A DNA stretch of 64,000 nucleotides from positions 1-64,000 of the forward strand of contig JAHBVF010000014.1 in assembly GCA_019637685.1 (NCBI GenBank). The letters run 5' to 3'. Origin of the DNA: Caldilineaceae bacterium (lineage in GTDB: Bacteria > Chloroflexota > Anaerolineae > Caldilineales > Caldilineaceae). Positions 34,918-43,325 of the stretch are shown in pieces. Numbering within the stretch: position 1 is the first letter of the stretch; each line of letters begins with the position of its first letter. The notes beneath the pieces were generated by a model that worked only from the letters and a program-made list of their open reading frames with translations, was not told the DNA's origin and searched no databases. The position numbers and the translations under genes are program-made.

Positions 34918-35613
34918 TTATGTCTGTGTGGATCCCCGTTCTCCCGCGGCCCGCCGCAGCCGCATCTTCGTCTGCCAGGCCACCCGTACGAAGTTGACGA
35001 TGTGGGGGATAGGCCGAATGTGGCTGGCCTCGCCCGCGTAGATTGTGCGAATGGGCGTCCAGGCCAGCCCGTAGCCCGCCTCCACACAACTGACGATCTC
35101 TTCCATCTCGAATTCATAGCCGCTTTCCTTGCCCGCCAACAGCCGCTCCATCAGCCGTTTGCTGGTCAGCCGATAGCCCGATTGATTGTCCAGGATGCGC
35201 GTGCCCATGGCCCAGGAAAAGACGCGAAAGCCCAGATTGTTGCCCAGCCAGCGCCAGAAGGGCATTTCGTCGAAGCTGCGATAGCCGATAATTAAATCCG
35301 GCTGTTCCATTTCAAAGAGCTTCGCAAAGGCCGGTATCTCCGCCGGGTCGTGCTGACCGTCGCCGTCCAGGGCAATCACCCCGTCGTAGCCATTTTCCAG
35401 CGCATACGCAAAGCCCCGGCGCAGGGCCGCGCCCTTGCCCTGATTGGGAACCTGCACCAGCACAGTCGCGCCAGCCTCCTCAGCCAGCAAGGCGGTGTTG
35501 TCCTTGGAGCCGTCGTCCACCACCAGCGCGAGCAGGTGACGCTGAGTTTCCTTCACCACCTGTTGGATGGCGGCGGATTCGTTGTAGGCCGGGATCAGTG
35601 CCAGCAAGCGCAT
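34918..35613 (-). CDS. Family 2 glycosyltransferase, polyprenyl-phosphate mannose synthase-like
   Basis: 231 residues, GT-A fold. LLALIPAYNESAAIQQVV opens the nucleotide-sugar site, followed by LVVDDGSKDNT, the metal-binding DGDGQHDP motif and NQSGYRLTSKRL near the acceptor site. No membrane helices are present, as in the soluble dolichol/polyprenyl-phosphate mannosyl transferases, so transfer of one sugar from a nucleotide sugar to a lipid carrier is likely. The ATG at 35613, with GGAGAT upstream, was chosen; a frame open to 35730 adds residues without support. It lies convergent with the BTAD regulator and divergent from guaA. Confidence 0.88.
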   Translation of the reverse strand: MRLLALIPAYNESAAIQQVVKETQRHLLALVVDDGSKDNTALLAEEAGATVLVQVPNQGKGAALRRGFAYALENGYDGVIALDGDGQHDPAEIPAFAKLFEMEQPDLIIGYRSFDEMPFWRWLGNNLGFRVFSWAMGTRILDNQSGYRLTSKRLMERLLAGKESGYEFEMEEIVSCVEAGYGLAWTPIRTIYAGEASHIRPIPHIVNFVRVAWQTKMRLRRAAGERGSTQT

Positions 35614-35762
35614 AGAGAATCTCCACGGGAAAAAGAGGGGTGAGATGGATAAGAGGGATGGACAGAGATTCCTTCTACTATAGCGGGTTGCGGGGAACGA
35701 CGCAAAGAGGCGTTCGTTGTGTCCACACACCGGTCTGATGGTAAACTATAGCAGTTCTTTGG

Positions 35763-35800
35763 GGGCTGACGGGTCCAGGACAGACCCGCCAGTGCAGCCC
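35763..35800 (+). promoter_or_regulatory. Stacked hairpin in the guaA leader
   Basis: GGGCTG (35763-35768) pairs with CAGCCC (35795-35800) and, inside, GGGTC (35771-35775) pairs with GACCC (35783-35787) around a 7-base loop. It lies 130 bases before guaA. It does not match the purine or other riboswitch patterns I know. The rest of 35614-35931 shows no gene. Confidence 0.35.
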
Positions 35801-35931
35801 AGATTGAGTCGGCAGCGCTTAAGAAAACGGGGCAGTTCCCAGCCGTATGGAAGTCAACCCGGTCGCCTTCGCAAGTCCAAATGAACCACCAAATCCGCCC
35901 GATCCGCGTTCCATTTTTGGGGAAAGAGTCG

Positions 35932-37497
35932 ATGCAACACCAGACAATCGCCGTGCTGGATTACGGCAGCCAATACAGCCAACTGATCTGTCGCCGGGTG
36001 CGGGAGAGCCACGTCTACGCCGAACTCATCTCCTGGGAAGAGGCCGGCGAACGTTTGCCGCGGATGAATCTTAAAGGAATTATCCTCTCCGGCGGCCCCA
36101 ACAGCGTCTACGATCCAGCCGCGCCCACCCTGCCGGAGATTGTGTGGGAATTGGGCGTGCCTGTGTTGGGCGTCTGCTATGGGCTGCAATTGCTCGCCCA
36201 CTACGGCGGCGGCCACGTGGCCGCCAGCCAGGAACGGGAATACGGCGCGGCCCAGATCGAAGTCACCTCGCCCAGCCCGCTCTTTGCTGGTCTCCCCGCG
36301 CGCCAGCAGGTGTGGATGAGCCACGGCGACCGGGTGGACCGCCTGCCCACGGGTTTTCAGGTTATCGCCCACAGCGATAACTCGCCCCTGGCCGCCTTTG
36401 CTGATGAAAAACGACGCATCTACGGCATTCAGTTCCACCCGGAGGTGGTGCATACGCCCCTGGGAGCGGAGGTATTGGCAAACTTTGTCAAAGGTATCTG
36501 CGGCTGTTCCGGCGATTGGACCGCGGGCAATTTTATCCTGGAAACGGTGGAGCGCATCCGCCAACAGGTCGGGCCGGCCGGTCACGTCGTCTGCGGGCTG
36601 AGTGGCGGCGTGGACAGCGCGGTGGCTGCCGCCCTGGTCCATCGGGCCATCGGCGACCGGCTGACCTGCATTTTCGTGGATCACGGCCTGCTGCGCGCCG
36701 GGGAACCGGAGCAGGTGGTGGAGACGTTTGAGAAGCATCAGGGGATGCGGCTGATTGCCGTGGACGCCAAAGAGGAATTTCTGAGCGACCTGGCCGGTGT
36801 CGCCGATCCGGAGCGGAAGCGCAAGCTGATCGGCACGCGCTTTGTGCGTATATTTGAAGCCGAAGCCGCGCGGCTGGCTGTGGAATGGGGCATCGATAGC
36901 CCGGCTTTTCTGGCCCAGGGCACGCTCTACCCGGATGTGATCGAATCGGCCAGCAACGATGACACCAAAAACGCCCGTACCATCAAAACCCATCACAATG
37001 TGGGCGGTCTGCCCGCGGATATGACCTTTCAACTGATCGAACCCTTGCGGATGCTCTTCAAAGACGAAGTGCGCAATGTGGGCGAAGAGTTGGGCCTGCC
37101 CGAAGAGATCGTCTGGCGACATCCTTTCCCCGGCCCCGGTCTCGCCATCCGTCTGCTGGGCGAAGTGAGTTGGGCGAAGCTGGAGATTCTGCGCAAGGCG
37201 GATCGCATCTTTCTGGCAGAGCTGCGGGCGGCAGGCTTCTACCGGGAGACCAGCCAGGTCTTCTGCGTGTTGCTCCCAGTGAAGAGCGTGGGGGTGATGG
37301 GGGACGGGCGCACCTATGCCAATACCATTGCCCTGCGCGCGGTCACCACCGACGACTTTATGACCGCGGACTGGGCGCGGCTGCCCTACGATTTACTGGC
37401 CCGCATCAGCAACCGCATTGTGAATGAGGTAGACGGGGTGAACCGGGTGGTGTATGATATTTCCAGCAAGCCCCCGGCGACGATTGAGTGGGAGTAG
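35932..37497 (+). CDS. guaA: GMP synthase (glutamine-hydrolysing)
   Basis: 521 residues, standard length. It makes GMP from XMP, ATP and glutamine. The class I amidotransferase half has nucleophile C82 in GVCYGLQ and H169/E171 in GIQFHPE. The ATP-pyrophosphatase half begins with the PP-loop LSGGVDSAV (223-231), and the C-terminal dimerisation domain ends [12 protein letters not shown] 35932 follows GGGGAAAG; an ATG at 35881 would add 17 residues without family support. The toxin-antitoxin pair follows 30 bases downstream on the same strand. Confidence 0.97.
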   Translation: MQHQTIAVLDYGSQYSQLICRRVRESHVYAELISWEEAGERLPRMNLKGIILSGGPNSVYDPAAPTLPEIVWELGVPVLGVCYGLQLLAHYGGGHVAASQEREYGAAQIEVTSPSPLFAGLPARQQVWMSHGDRVDRLPTGFQVIAHSDNSPLAAFADEKRRIYGIQFHPEVVHTPLGAEVLANFVKGICGCSGDWTAGNFILETVERIRQQVGPAGHVVCGLSGGVDSAVAAALVHRAIGDRLTCIFVDHGLLRAGEPEQVVETFEKHQGMRLIAVDAKEEFLSDLAGVADPERKRKLIGTRFVRIFEAEAARLAVEWGIDSPAFLAQGTLYPDVIESASNDDTKNARTIKTHHNVGGLPADMTFQLIEPLRMLFKDEVRNVGEELGLPEEIVWRHPFPGPGLAIRLLGEVSWAKLEILRKADRIFLAELRAAGFYRETSQVFCVLLPVKSVGVMGDGRTYANTIALRAVTTDDFMTADWARLPYDLLARISNRIVNEVDGVNRVVYDISSKPPATIEWE

Positions 37498-37527
37498 GGC
37501 GGGTGTTCACTGGTGAAGGAGGAAGAA

Positions 37528-37869
37528 ATGAGTGTAGTTGCATTAGAAGCGGTTGTTGAAAAGGGGGCAATCCGGCTGGATGCGCTGCAAACGGTTCCCG
37601 ATCAGACGAAAGTGTTTATTCTGATTCCCGATGTTGAACCTTCTGTGCCTGTCGGGCCGCCGCTGGCTGAATCAGATAGTGTAAGCGCAGAACAGGAAAG
37701 CGCTCTTGAATTGGGCAAACGCCTACAGGAAATGGCTCGCACACTTGGACCAAAGAAAGTGAAGCTGAGCGATTATGCCGGTGTTGGCAAGGAACTTTGG
37801 TCTACGATCGATGTGGACGCCTATATTGAAGAGGAACGAAACTCATGGGAACGCTCCTTGAGAGAATAG
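37528..37869 (+). CDS. Antitoxin, AF2212-like (DUF104-type) N-terminus
   Basis: 113 residues. The N-terminus VVALEAVVEKGAIRLDAL with KVFILIPD resembles the beta-rich AF2212/DUF104 dimerisation domain of VapB-type antitoxins. The C-terminal part (about 60-113, acidic and helical, VDAYIEEERNSWERSL) fits a toxin-binding tail. AAGGAGG at 37516-37522 fixes the ATG. It overlaps the PIN toxin gene by 25 bases, the normal antitoxin-first order, so it should neutralise that toxin and repress the operon. Family placement of the N-terminus is moderate. Confidence 0.75.
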   Translation: MSVVALEAVVEKGAIRLDALQTVPDQTKVFILIPDVEPSVPVGPPLAESDSVSAEQESALELGKRLQEMARTLGPKKVKLSDYAGVGKELWSTIDVDAYIEEERNSWERSLRE

Positions 37870-38315
37870 ATGGAAGATCCCCCATCGGGGTCGACTCCGC
37901 GCCATTCATCTACTACTTCGAGCAACACCCGGACTGGTTTCCCATCGTAGCTGAGCTTTTCAGCCTGTCGACAAATGCTCCCGAGCGGGCAATGCTATAC
38001 ACATCCAGTATCATACTGGCAGAAGTGCTTGTGTTGCCGCTTCGAGAACAACTCACCCAGTTGTATAATCAATACCTTTCGGTGTTTCTAAACTCGCCCT
38101 CTGTTCGGATTTTGGATATCGACACGAATGTACTGCTTATGGCGGCTTCGTTGCGGGCATCTTACGGGTTGCGGGCGGCCGATGCCATCCAAATCAGTTG
38201 CTGTATTGAGGCTGGCTGCGAGGTATTCGTGACGAACGACAAACGCTTGCAGAAAGTGAAGGAGATCGAAATCATCGTTCTGGCCGACTGTGATTCTCCG
38301 ACTATCGACAAATGA
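37845..38315 (+). CDS. PIN-domain ribonuclease toxin, VapC-like
   Basis: 156 residues, PIN fold. The acidic metal-binding set is D17 (GVDSAPFIYYFE), E60 (IILAEVL), D113 (RAADAIQ) and D132 (VTNDKRL), all retained, so an active Mg-dependent RNase is expected; VapC toxins cut tRNA or rRNA. The ATG at 37845 lies within the antitoxin gene. Its stop overlaps the start of the next gene (ATGA at 38312-38315), which couples a cell-wall-type hydrolase to the toxin-antitoxin operon. Confidence 0.9.
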   Translation: MGTLLERIDGRSPIGVDSAPFIYYFEQHPDWFPIVAELFSLSTNAPERAMLYTSSIILAEVLVLPLREQLTQLYNQYLSVFLNSPSVRILDIDTNVLLMAASLRASYGLRAADAIQISCCIEAGCEVFVTNDKRLQKVKEIEIIVLADCDSPTIDK

Positions 38316-39931
38316 ACGGCTTCACAAAATTCGTCCTCACCCTCATACTTATCCTCTCCGTCTTCCCCCTCTACACCCGCTACAAAGCGTCTGCCGCGCC
38401 GATTCCGCCGGGTGTCCATCTGGGGGGGGTGGAGATGGGCCGCGTCAAAGATGTGGCCGAAGCGGCCGCGCTCCTGGACGCACGCAACACAGAACCGGTG
38501 GCTGTCTTCTACGGCGATCGGCGGCTGATCCTGCGCCCGGAGGATGTGGAATATCAGGTGGATGTGACGCGGATGATTTCGGATGCGACCCGCTATCTGG
38601 ACGGCCCCGATTTTGTGGACATCTCCCTGCGCCATTTGCTGGGGTTGGAGCAGAAACGGCGGGATGTGCCGGTCTACGCTACTGTCAACGCGCAGAAGTT
38701 GACCGCCTGGTTGACGGCAGCGGCAGCAGCAAATGACCGGCCACCTCAGCCCGCCCGGGCTATCCCCCCCCGCTGGCAATGGGCCGCGGAGGACAACACG
38801 CCCGATGCCTCGGTTGGCTTTGTGGGGGCTGTGCGGGACGAATGGCAGTGGAGCCAGGGCGCGCCCGGCCAAAAGTTGTTGGTGGAGGCGAGTATCCAAC
38901 CGGTCCTGGATGCCCTGGGCAGCAGCGACCGGCGGGAAGCCCATCTGGTGTTGGACGAAACACCCGCAGGGCCGCCCTCGCTGGACGATCTGGCCGCTGT
39001 ACTCAACTCTTTCACGTCAGATTTCCCTGGGTTTGCCGCGATTTATGTGCAGGACCTGATGAGCGGCGAGGAGGGGACCGTCGATGTGGATGTGGCCTTC
39101 TCTGGGATGTCTACAATGAAGGTGGCGATTGTGACGGCGCTCTTTAGCCAATTGGAGTTAGCCCCAGGGGAACACGCGGAATTTGACACAGTTGTCGGCC
39201 AGCTTATTGACTACGCATTGGGCGAAAGCAATAATGTGGCAGCCAATGGTTTGCTGGGTCAGATAGGGTACGGCGATGTGTATGCTGGCGCGCGCAGGGT
39301 AACAGAATTTCTGCATGGCCTGGGCTATGTCAACAGCTTTATCCAGACCGGCTACGACGACAAAAGTTCGATTTCCCAGATTCCAACCGCGGCCAACCAG
39401 CGCACAGACTGGAACACCGAACCCGATACCCATCTCCAATCCACCCCTGGGGAAATGGGGCGGTTGTTGGCTGATATTTACTACTGCACACAGGGAGAGG
39501 GTAAACTGCTCTCTGTCTATCCTGGCTATCTGACGCCGGAAGAGTGCAAGACGATTCTTTTCTATATGAGCCACGACGAATTTGCCGAACTGCTGTGGGG
39601 GGGCGTCCCCCGGCCCGAGGATACGTGGCTTGTTCACAAGCACGGCTTTGTCAACGACGCACACAGCGATCTGGCGTTGATCTGGGGGCCGGCCGGGCCG
39701 TATGTGTTGAGTGTCTATCTCTATCGCCAGGGCTGGATGGATTGGGAGACGAGCAACAGCGGGATGAAGGAGATCAGCCGCATTGTTTGGTCCTTTTTTG
39801 CCTTCCGACAGACTTTGCAACAGATACCTCCCCCCGAACCACTGGTGTTGGAACCGCCGGCAAACTATCTTCCCGTGCTCGATAGCTATTTCGGCCAGGC
39901 CGCCAATAGCGGCACTCCATCTGTTCCTTGA
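38312..39931 (+). CDS. Exported class A beta-lactamase-like serine hydrolase with PG_binding_4-like region
   Basis: 539 residues. The membrane anchor or signal is at residues 6-22. Residues 34-110 (GVHLGGVEMGRVKDVAEAAALL...) resemble the PG_binding_4 domain found in VanW and L,D-transpeptidase-type wall proteins. The catalytic domain (about 240-500) has S267-T-M-K270 (SxxK), S306-N-N308 (SxN) and K443-H-G445 (KTG-like), the complete penicillin-recognising set of the Beta-lactamase2 family. A wall-modifying or regulatory hydrolase is more likely than drug resistance. Translation is coupled to the PIN toxin gene by a 4-base overlap. Confidence 0.83.
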   Translation: MNGFTKFVLTLILILSVFPLYTRYKASAAPIPPGVHLGGVEMGRVKDVAEAAALLDARNTEPVAVFYGDRRLILRPEDVEYQVDVTRMISDATRYLDGPDFVDISLRHLLGLEQKRRDVPVYATVNAQKLTAWLTAAAAANDRPPQPARAIPPRWQWAAEDNTPDASVGFVGAVRDEWQWSQGAPGQKLLVEASIQPVLDALGSSDRREAHLVLDETPAGPPSLDDLAAVLNSFTSDFPGFAAIYVQDLMSGEEGTVDVDVAFSGMSTMKVAIVTALFSQLELAPGEHAEFDTVVGQLIDYALGESNNVAANGLLGQIGYGDVYAGARRVTEFLHGLGYVNSFIQTGYDDKSSISQIPTAANQRTDWNTEPDTHLQSTPGEMGRLLADIYYCTQGEGKLLSVYPGYLTPEECKTILFYMSHDEFAELLWGGVPRPEDTWLVHKHGFVNDAHSDLALIWGPAGPYVLSVYLYRQGWMDWETSNSGMKEISRIVWSFFAFRQTLQQIPPPEPLVLEPPANYLPVLDSYFGQAANSGTPSVP

Positions 39932-39977
39932 TTCAGCGATCTCTGCTCCCCATCTCTTCCACAAAGTGAGTCCCGTT

Positions 39978-40532
39978 ATGTTCGCATCTTTGCAAAAATT
40001 CAGTGCCGCCCTGCTGGTGATGCTTCTCTTTGCTGGCGCTTGTGTGGCCCCAGGGCTGGAACCGGCCCAAAACCAATTGCCGGTTGCCACAGCCGCGCCC
40101 ACAGAAATGACCAGCCCGGAAACCAGTTCGCAAGTTATCTCGGATCAACTGCGGCAGGCCGTGGAATCCAGCGATTTTGGAACGATGCGCAGTCTGATGG
40201 ATGACAATCTTTTTGTCATCGCGTTTTGGCCGGGCAATAGCCTGCCCCCCTTGCCTGCGGACGACGCCCTGGCCCAGCTGCGCAATCTGCACATGACCGG
40301 TGGCCCCATCCGTTTCCCCGAGCCGGATGTCCCCCTCTCGGAAATGCTGGACAACCAGGACCCGTTCCACGTTTTCCAATCGGATGTGCAGGTGGTGGAT
40401 GTTCTCTTCAGCCAGGGCTGGGGGCCAGAAGGACTGGGCGAAGCGATGCTCTTTGTGGCCCAGCGGCCCGACGGTTCGTTCTGGTGGTATTCGATTATTA
40501 TTGCGCCCACGGGCTTTCCGCGGCTGATGTAG
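39978..40532 (+). CDS. Predicted lipoprotein of unknown function
   Basis: 184 residues. A lipoprotein signal peptide ends LLFAGAC, with the modified Cys at residue 22. A Thr/Pro-rich linker leads to a domain of about 130 residues with LRQAVESSDFGTMRSLMDDNLFVIAFWPG, which recalls the NTF2/SnoaL-like 'small test of exposure' folds, but this is weak. It follows the beta-lactamase-like gene by 46 bases on the same strand and ends before a hairpin terminator, so it may be the last gene of the operon that starts with guaA or with the toxin-antitoxin pair. No family recognised. Confidence 0.75.
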   Translation: MFASLQKFSAALLVMLLFAGACVAPGLEPAQNQLPVATAAPTEMTSPETSSQVISDQLRQAVESSDFGTMRSLMDDNLFVIAFWPGNSLPPLPADDALAQLRNLHMTGGPIRFPEPDVPLSEMLDNQDPFHVFQSDVQVVDVLFSQGWGPEGLGEAMLFVAQRPDGSFWWYSIIIAPTGFPRLM

Positions 40533-40559
40533 CAGATTGTCGCGTAGTACACAATGTGT

Positions 40560-40608
40560 ATGCGTGCTGTGTGAGCCATACAGGACAATTGGTCCACGCA
40601 GCACGCAT
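40560..40608 (+). terminator. Hairpin terminator
   Basis: ATGCGTGCTG (40560-40569) pairs with CAGCACGCAT (40599-40608), with an inner GGAC/GTCC stem. CTTCCC follows instead of a T-run, so strength is uncertain. It is placed after the lipoprotein gene. Confidence 0.55.
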
Positions 40609-40771
40609 CTTCCCTCCCCTCGTTTTCCCCATTTCTTCCTCTGCCTGGCCTTCTCCCATTTGTGACCCATTTATGACCAACGGCACGTGACGATATGACT
40701 TTCCTTGGGTATTCTGGGGACACGCAGGCGACGCTATCTGCACTCATCGAGACGCTGGAAAGGAATTTACG

Positions 40772-41467
40772 ATGAATACCCGACAATCTCCCAATCAACT
40801 TTTTATCGGCGGGGCGCTGGTCCTGGGCGGGCTGCTCCTCTTTCTGAACAATCTGGACATCATCGACATCGGTGGTATCTGGCGCTGGTTGCCTTCCGTC
40901 TTTATTCTGTTGGGCGTCTGGCAGCTATACGCCAACAACTTCCGTTTCTTCACCGGCCCGGTGATTCTCATCGGCGGCGGTATGCTCTTTCAGTTGTCGG
41001 CGTTGGGCGTGCTGGGCATCGATTCAGTCTTCGATCTCTGGCCCCTGGTGCTGATTATGATTGGCGGCTCGATTCTGGTCGAACGCCTGGGCCTGGAACT
41101 GCCCGCTTTGCCCGGGCGCAGCCGTAACCCGGACATTGTGAACATTCTGGCAATCTTCAATGGGGCTGAGGACAAGATTTTTTCCGAGAGCTTTGAAGGC
41201 GGCGAACTAACAGCGGTCTTTGGCGGGGTGGAAGTTGACCTGCGCGAGACTACACCAGCCCAGCAGCCCATCACCATCAACACCTTTGCTCTTTTCGGCG
41301 GCGTAGAGATGAAAATCCCCGAAGAATGGCAGGTACGCCGGGACATCATCGGCATCTTTGGCGGCACAGACGACAGCCGCAAGTTCAAGCCGGAAAATCC
41401 CAGCGGCGTGGCCGATCTGGTGGTGACAGGCTTTGCCCTCTTTGGCGGCGTTGAAATTAAGAATTGA
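40772..41467 (+). CDS. LiaF-like membrane protein (DUF5668 plus LiaF C-terminal domain)
   Basis: 231 residues. Four membrane segments lie in the first 110 residues, beginning LFIGGALVLGGLLLFLNNLDI, typical of DUF5668 hairpins. A C-terminal beta-helix-like domain (about 120-231) contains the thrice-repeated FGGVEV/FGGVEMKIP/FGGVEIKN pattern of the LiaF 'cell wall-active antibiotics response' domain. LiaF proteins hold envelope-stress sensors in check. GGAAAGGAATTT lies before the ATG. It is the first of three related genes, but no LiaRS pair is adjacent; the nearest sensor is the kinase at 43326. Confidence 0.85.
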   Translation: MNTRQSPNQLFIGGALVLGGLLLFLNNLDIIDIGGIWRWLPSVFILLGVWQLYANNFRFFTGPVILIGGGMLFQLSALGVLGIDSVFDLWPLVLIMIGGSILVERLGLELPALPGRSRNPDIVNILAIFNGAEDKIFSESFEGGELTAVFGGVEVDLRETTPAQQPITINTFALFGGVEMKIPEEWQVRRDIIGIFGGTDDSRKFKPENPSGVADLVVTGFALFGGVEIKN

Positions 41468-41541
41468 GGGAAGCTGTCTCGCAGATTTGGTTGCCCAACC
41501 GATGAACGGGACAGCTTTTTCCCAGACGGAATGGAGATAAA

Positions 41542-42228
41542 ATGGACAGACAAGAGAGGTTTCCAATGACACGCAACGACGGACGGCTGCTGTGGGGTGG
41601 TTTGCTGGTTTTTCTGGGTTTTGCATTTCTTCTCCAGAACCTGGGCGTTCTGGATATCTTCGGGATAATTCCCGAAAACCTGTGGACGATTTTCTGGATC
41701 GGGGCGTTTGGCTGTGCAGGGCTGCTTTTTCTGGGAGGGCTGTGGCTCAACCGGCAAAACTGGTGGATGGCAATTCCCGGCTTCATTCTCCTCGGCCTCT
41801 CCGCCACAATTCTGGTGGACGAGTTCATCCCCGGTTTCCCCTTCAGTGGCTCAATCTTTTTGGGCAGTATCGGGGTGGCGTTCCTGGCCGTATATCTGAT
41901 GAATCGGGAGCACTGGTGGGCCATTATCCCCGGCGGTGTGAACGGCACGCTGGCTGTTGTCGCCGGTCTGGATGAAGTGAATGGCTGGGATAACGGCGGC
42001 ATCTTTTTTCTGGGGCTGGCTGTTACGTTCGCGCTTGTCGCCCTGGCCCCGGCCACTGCACGGGGCAAGATGACCTGGGCGTGGATTCCGGCGGGCGTTC
42101 TCTTGGCCTTGGCCGTCATCACTACGGCTTCTCTGGAAGGTTTCATCGGCATTCTGTGGCCTCTGGTGCTGGTGGGGCTGGGTGGCGCTCTGCTCTATCG
42201 CAATTATTTGCGGTCACACAACGAATAG
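41542..42228 (+). CDS. Multi-pass membrane protein, DUF5668-related
   Basis: 228 residues with about eight membrane helices and hardly any soluble part. LLWGGLLVFLGFAFLLQNLGVLD repeats the motif that opens the genes on either side (helix, then NLGxxx), showing a common origin. No catalytic residues are visible. GGAGATAAA precedes the ATG at 41542; an in-frame ATG at 41566 is possible. It lies between the LiaF-like and toast-rack genes in one run, with 10 bases before the next start. The likely role is in membrane or envelope homeostasis; function is otherwise unknown. Confidence 0.78.
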   Translation: MDRQERFPMTRNDGRLLWGGLLVFLGFAFLLQNLGVLDIFGIIPENLWTIFWIGAFGCAGLLFLGGLWLNRQNWWMAIPGFILLGLSATILVDEFIPGFPFSGSIFLGSIGVAFLAVYLMNREHWWAIIPGGVNGTLAVVAGLDEVNGWDNGGIFFLGLAVTFALVALAPATARGKMTWAWIPAGVLLALAVITTASLEGFIGILWPLVLVGLGGALLYRNYLRSHNE

Positions 42229-42237
42229 GAGCGGACA

Positions 42238-43146
42238 ATGAGAGACGAACAACGCAGCAGATTTGTCGGACCTTTTATTCTGGTAGCCATCGGTCTCCTC
42301 TTCCTTTTTAACAATCTGGGGCTGATCAACGTCAATTTCTGGCGGCTGGCTTCGACCCTCTGGCCAATTGTGTTGATCGGCATCGGGCTGGATAAGCTGA
42401 TCGGTGGACGTTCGACGACCGGTTCTCTGCTGGCCGTGCTGGTGACAGCCCTCCTTCTGGTGGGGGGAGCGCTCTTTGTGGGCATCGGACCTGCAACAGG
42501 CCCCAGCGGTGAAGTGACAGAGATTCGCTATGCACCTGGCCCGGTGGAAGGCGCGGACGTCCGCATTTCCACCTCTACCGGACGTCTGGTTCTCGGCTCG
42601 CTGGCCGAAGCTGGTGTGGTGATGGAAGGCTCTGTGCGTCTGGCAGGCAACGAAACATTGACAGAAGACCAGCGCGTGGAGAAGGGCAGGGCGATTTATC
42701 GGCTGGGAAGCGAGGGTGTGGGGGTGGTGGGGGTTTCGGGCAACGAATCCCTGTGGGAGTTGGCGATCAATGGCGAAATTCCCACGAATCTGGAGGTAAA
42801 CACCGGGGCTGGGGAGGCGGAACTCAATTTGCAACGGGTGCGTCTGACCAGACTGAAAGTGGACCTGGGCGTAGGGTCTGCATCCATCACACTGCCCCGA
42901 ACCGGCCAGTTCAACGGAGAGATCAGCGGTGGCATTGGCAAGCTGGTTGTCCGTGTGCCAGACTCGCTGGCTGTGCGCCTGCAAGTAGACACAGGAATCG
43001 GCCAGGTGCAGGTGGATGACGACTTCACCACAGCCGGGAAAGATGTCTATCTTTCCCCGGCAGCCGACGCCAAGGGCGAGGGAGCCACCGTGAAGATTTC
43101 CAGCGGGATCGGGCAGGTTGTCATCGAAAGCATTGCCGGGGAATAG
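42238..43146 (+). CDS. DUF5668/toast-rack domain membrane protein
   Basis: 302 residues. The N-terminal DUF5668-type hairpins (about 10-80: FVGPFILVAIGLLFLFNNLGLINV) are followed by an extracytoplasmic beta-solenoid (about 95-300). It has repeats such as LEVNTGAGEAELNL, LKVDLGVGSASITL, GGIGKLVVRV, VDTGIGQVQV and ISSGIGQVVI, the pattern of the toast-rack (DUF2154) family. AGGAG stands 7 bases before the ATG. It ends the three-gene operon, and an 18-bp inverted repeat lies between it and the convergent kinase gene. It may be a scaffold or stress-sensor partner. Confidence 0.85.
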   Translation: MRDEQRSRFVGPFILVAIGLLFLFNNLGLINVNFWRLASTLWPIVLIGIGLDKLIGGRSTTGSLLAVLVTALLLVGGALFVGIGPATGPSGEVTEIRYAPGPVEGADVRISTSTGRLVLGSLAEAGVVMEGSVRLAGNETLTEDQRVEKGRAIYRLGSEGVGVVGVSGNESLWELAINGEIPTNLEVNTGAGEAELNLQRVRLTRLKVDLGVGSASITLPRTGQFNGEISGGIGKLVVRVPDSLAVRLQVDTGIGQVQVDDDFTTAGKDVYLSPAADAKGEGATVKISSGIGQVVIESIAGE

Positions 43147-43205
43147 GCAAGAACAATTGGAGCGTAGTGGCTGTCTGTTTTGCAGGCAGCGGTTTCGTCG
43201 TCAAT

Positions 43206-43267
43206 ATTCCGGGAATCGGTCAAGAAATCACTCGAATTCTCCTGTGCTTTTGGCCGATTCCCGGAAT
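43206..43267. repeat. GATTCCGGGAATC inverted-repeat element, copy 1
   Basis: Arms 43206-43223 and 43250-43267 pair over 18 bp with one G-U. Each arm contains ATTCCGGGAATCGG, itself nearly palindromic. The same design is found at 49319-49381. It lies between convergent genes and probably ends both transcripts. Confidence 0.75.
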
Positions 43268-43325
43268 CAGATCGCCCCTATTCTTTACGGACAGTTGCTC
43301 TGCCCGAATTTCAAACGCCAATCGC

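Noticed and set aside
35733-35931. Purine or PRPP riboswitch before guaA
   Set aside because: The conserved junction sequences of those classes are absent; only a generic stacked hairpin can be supported.
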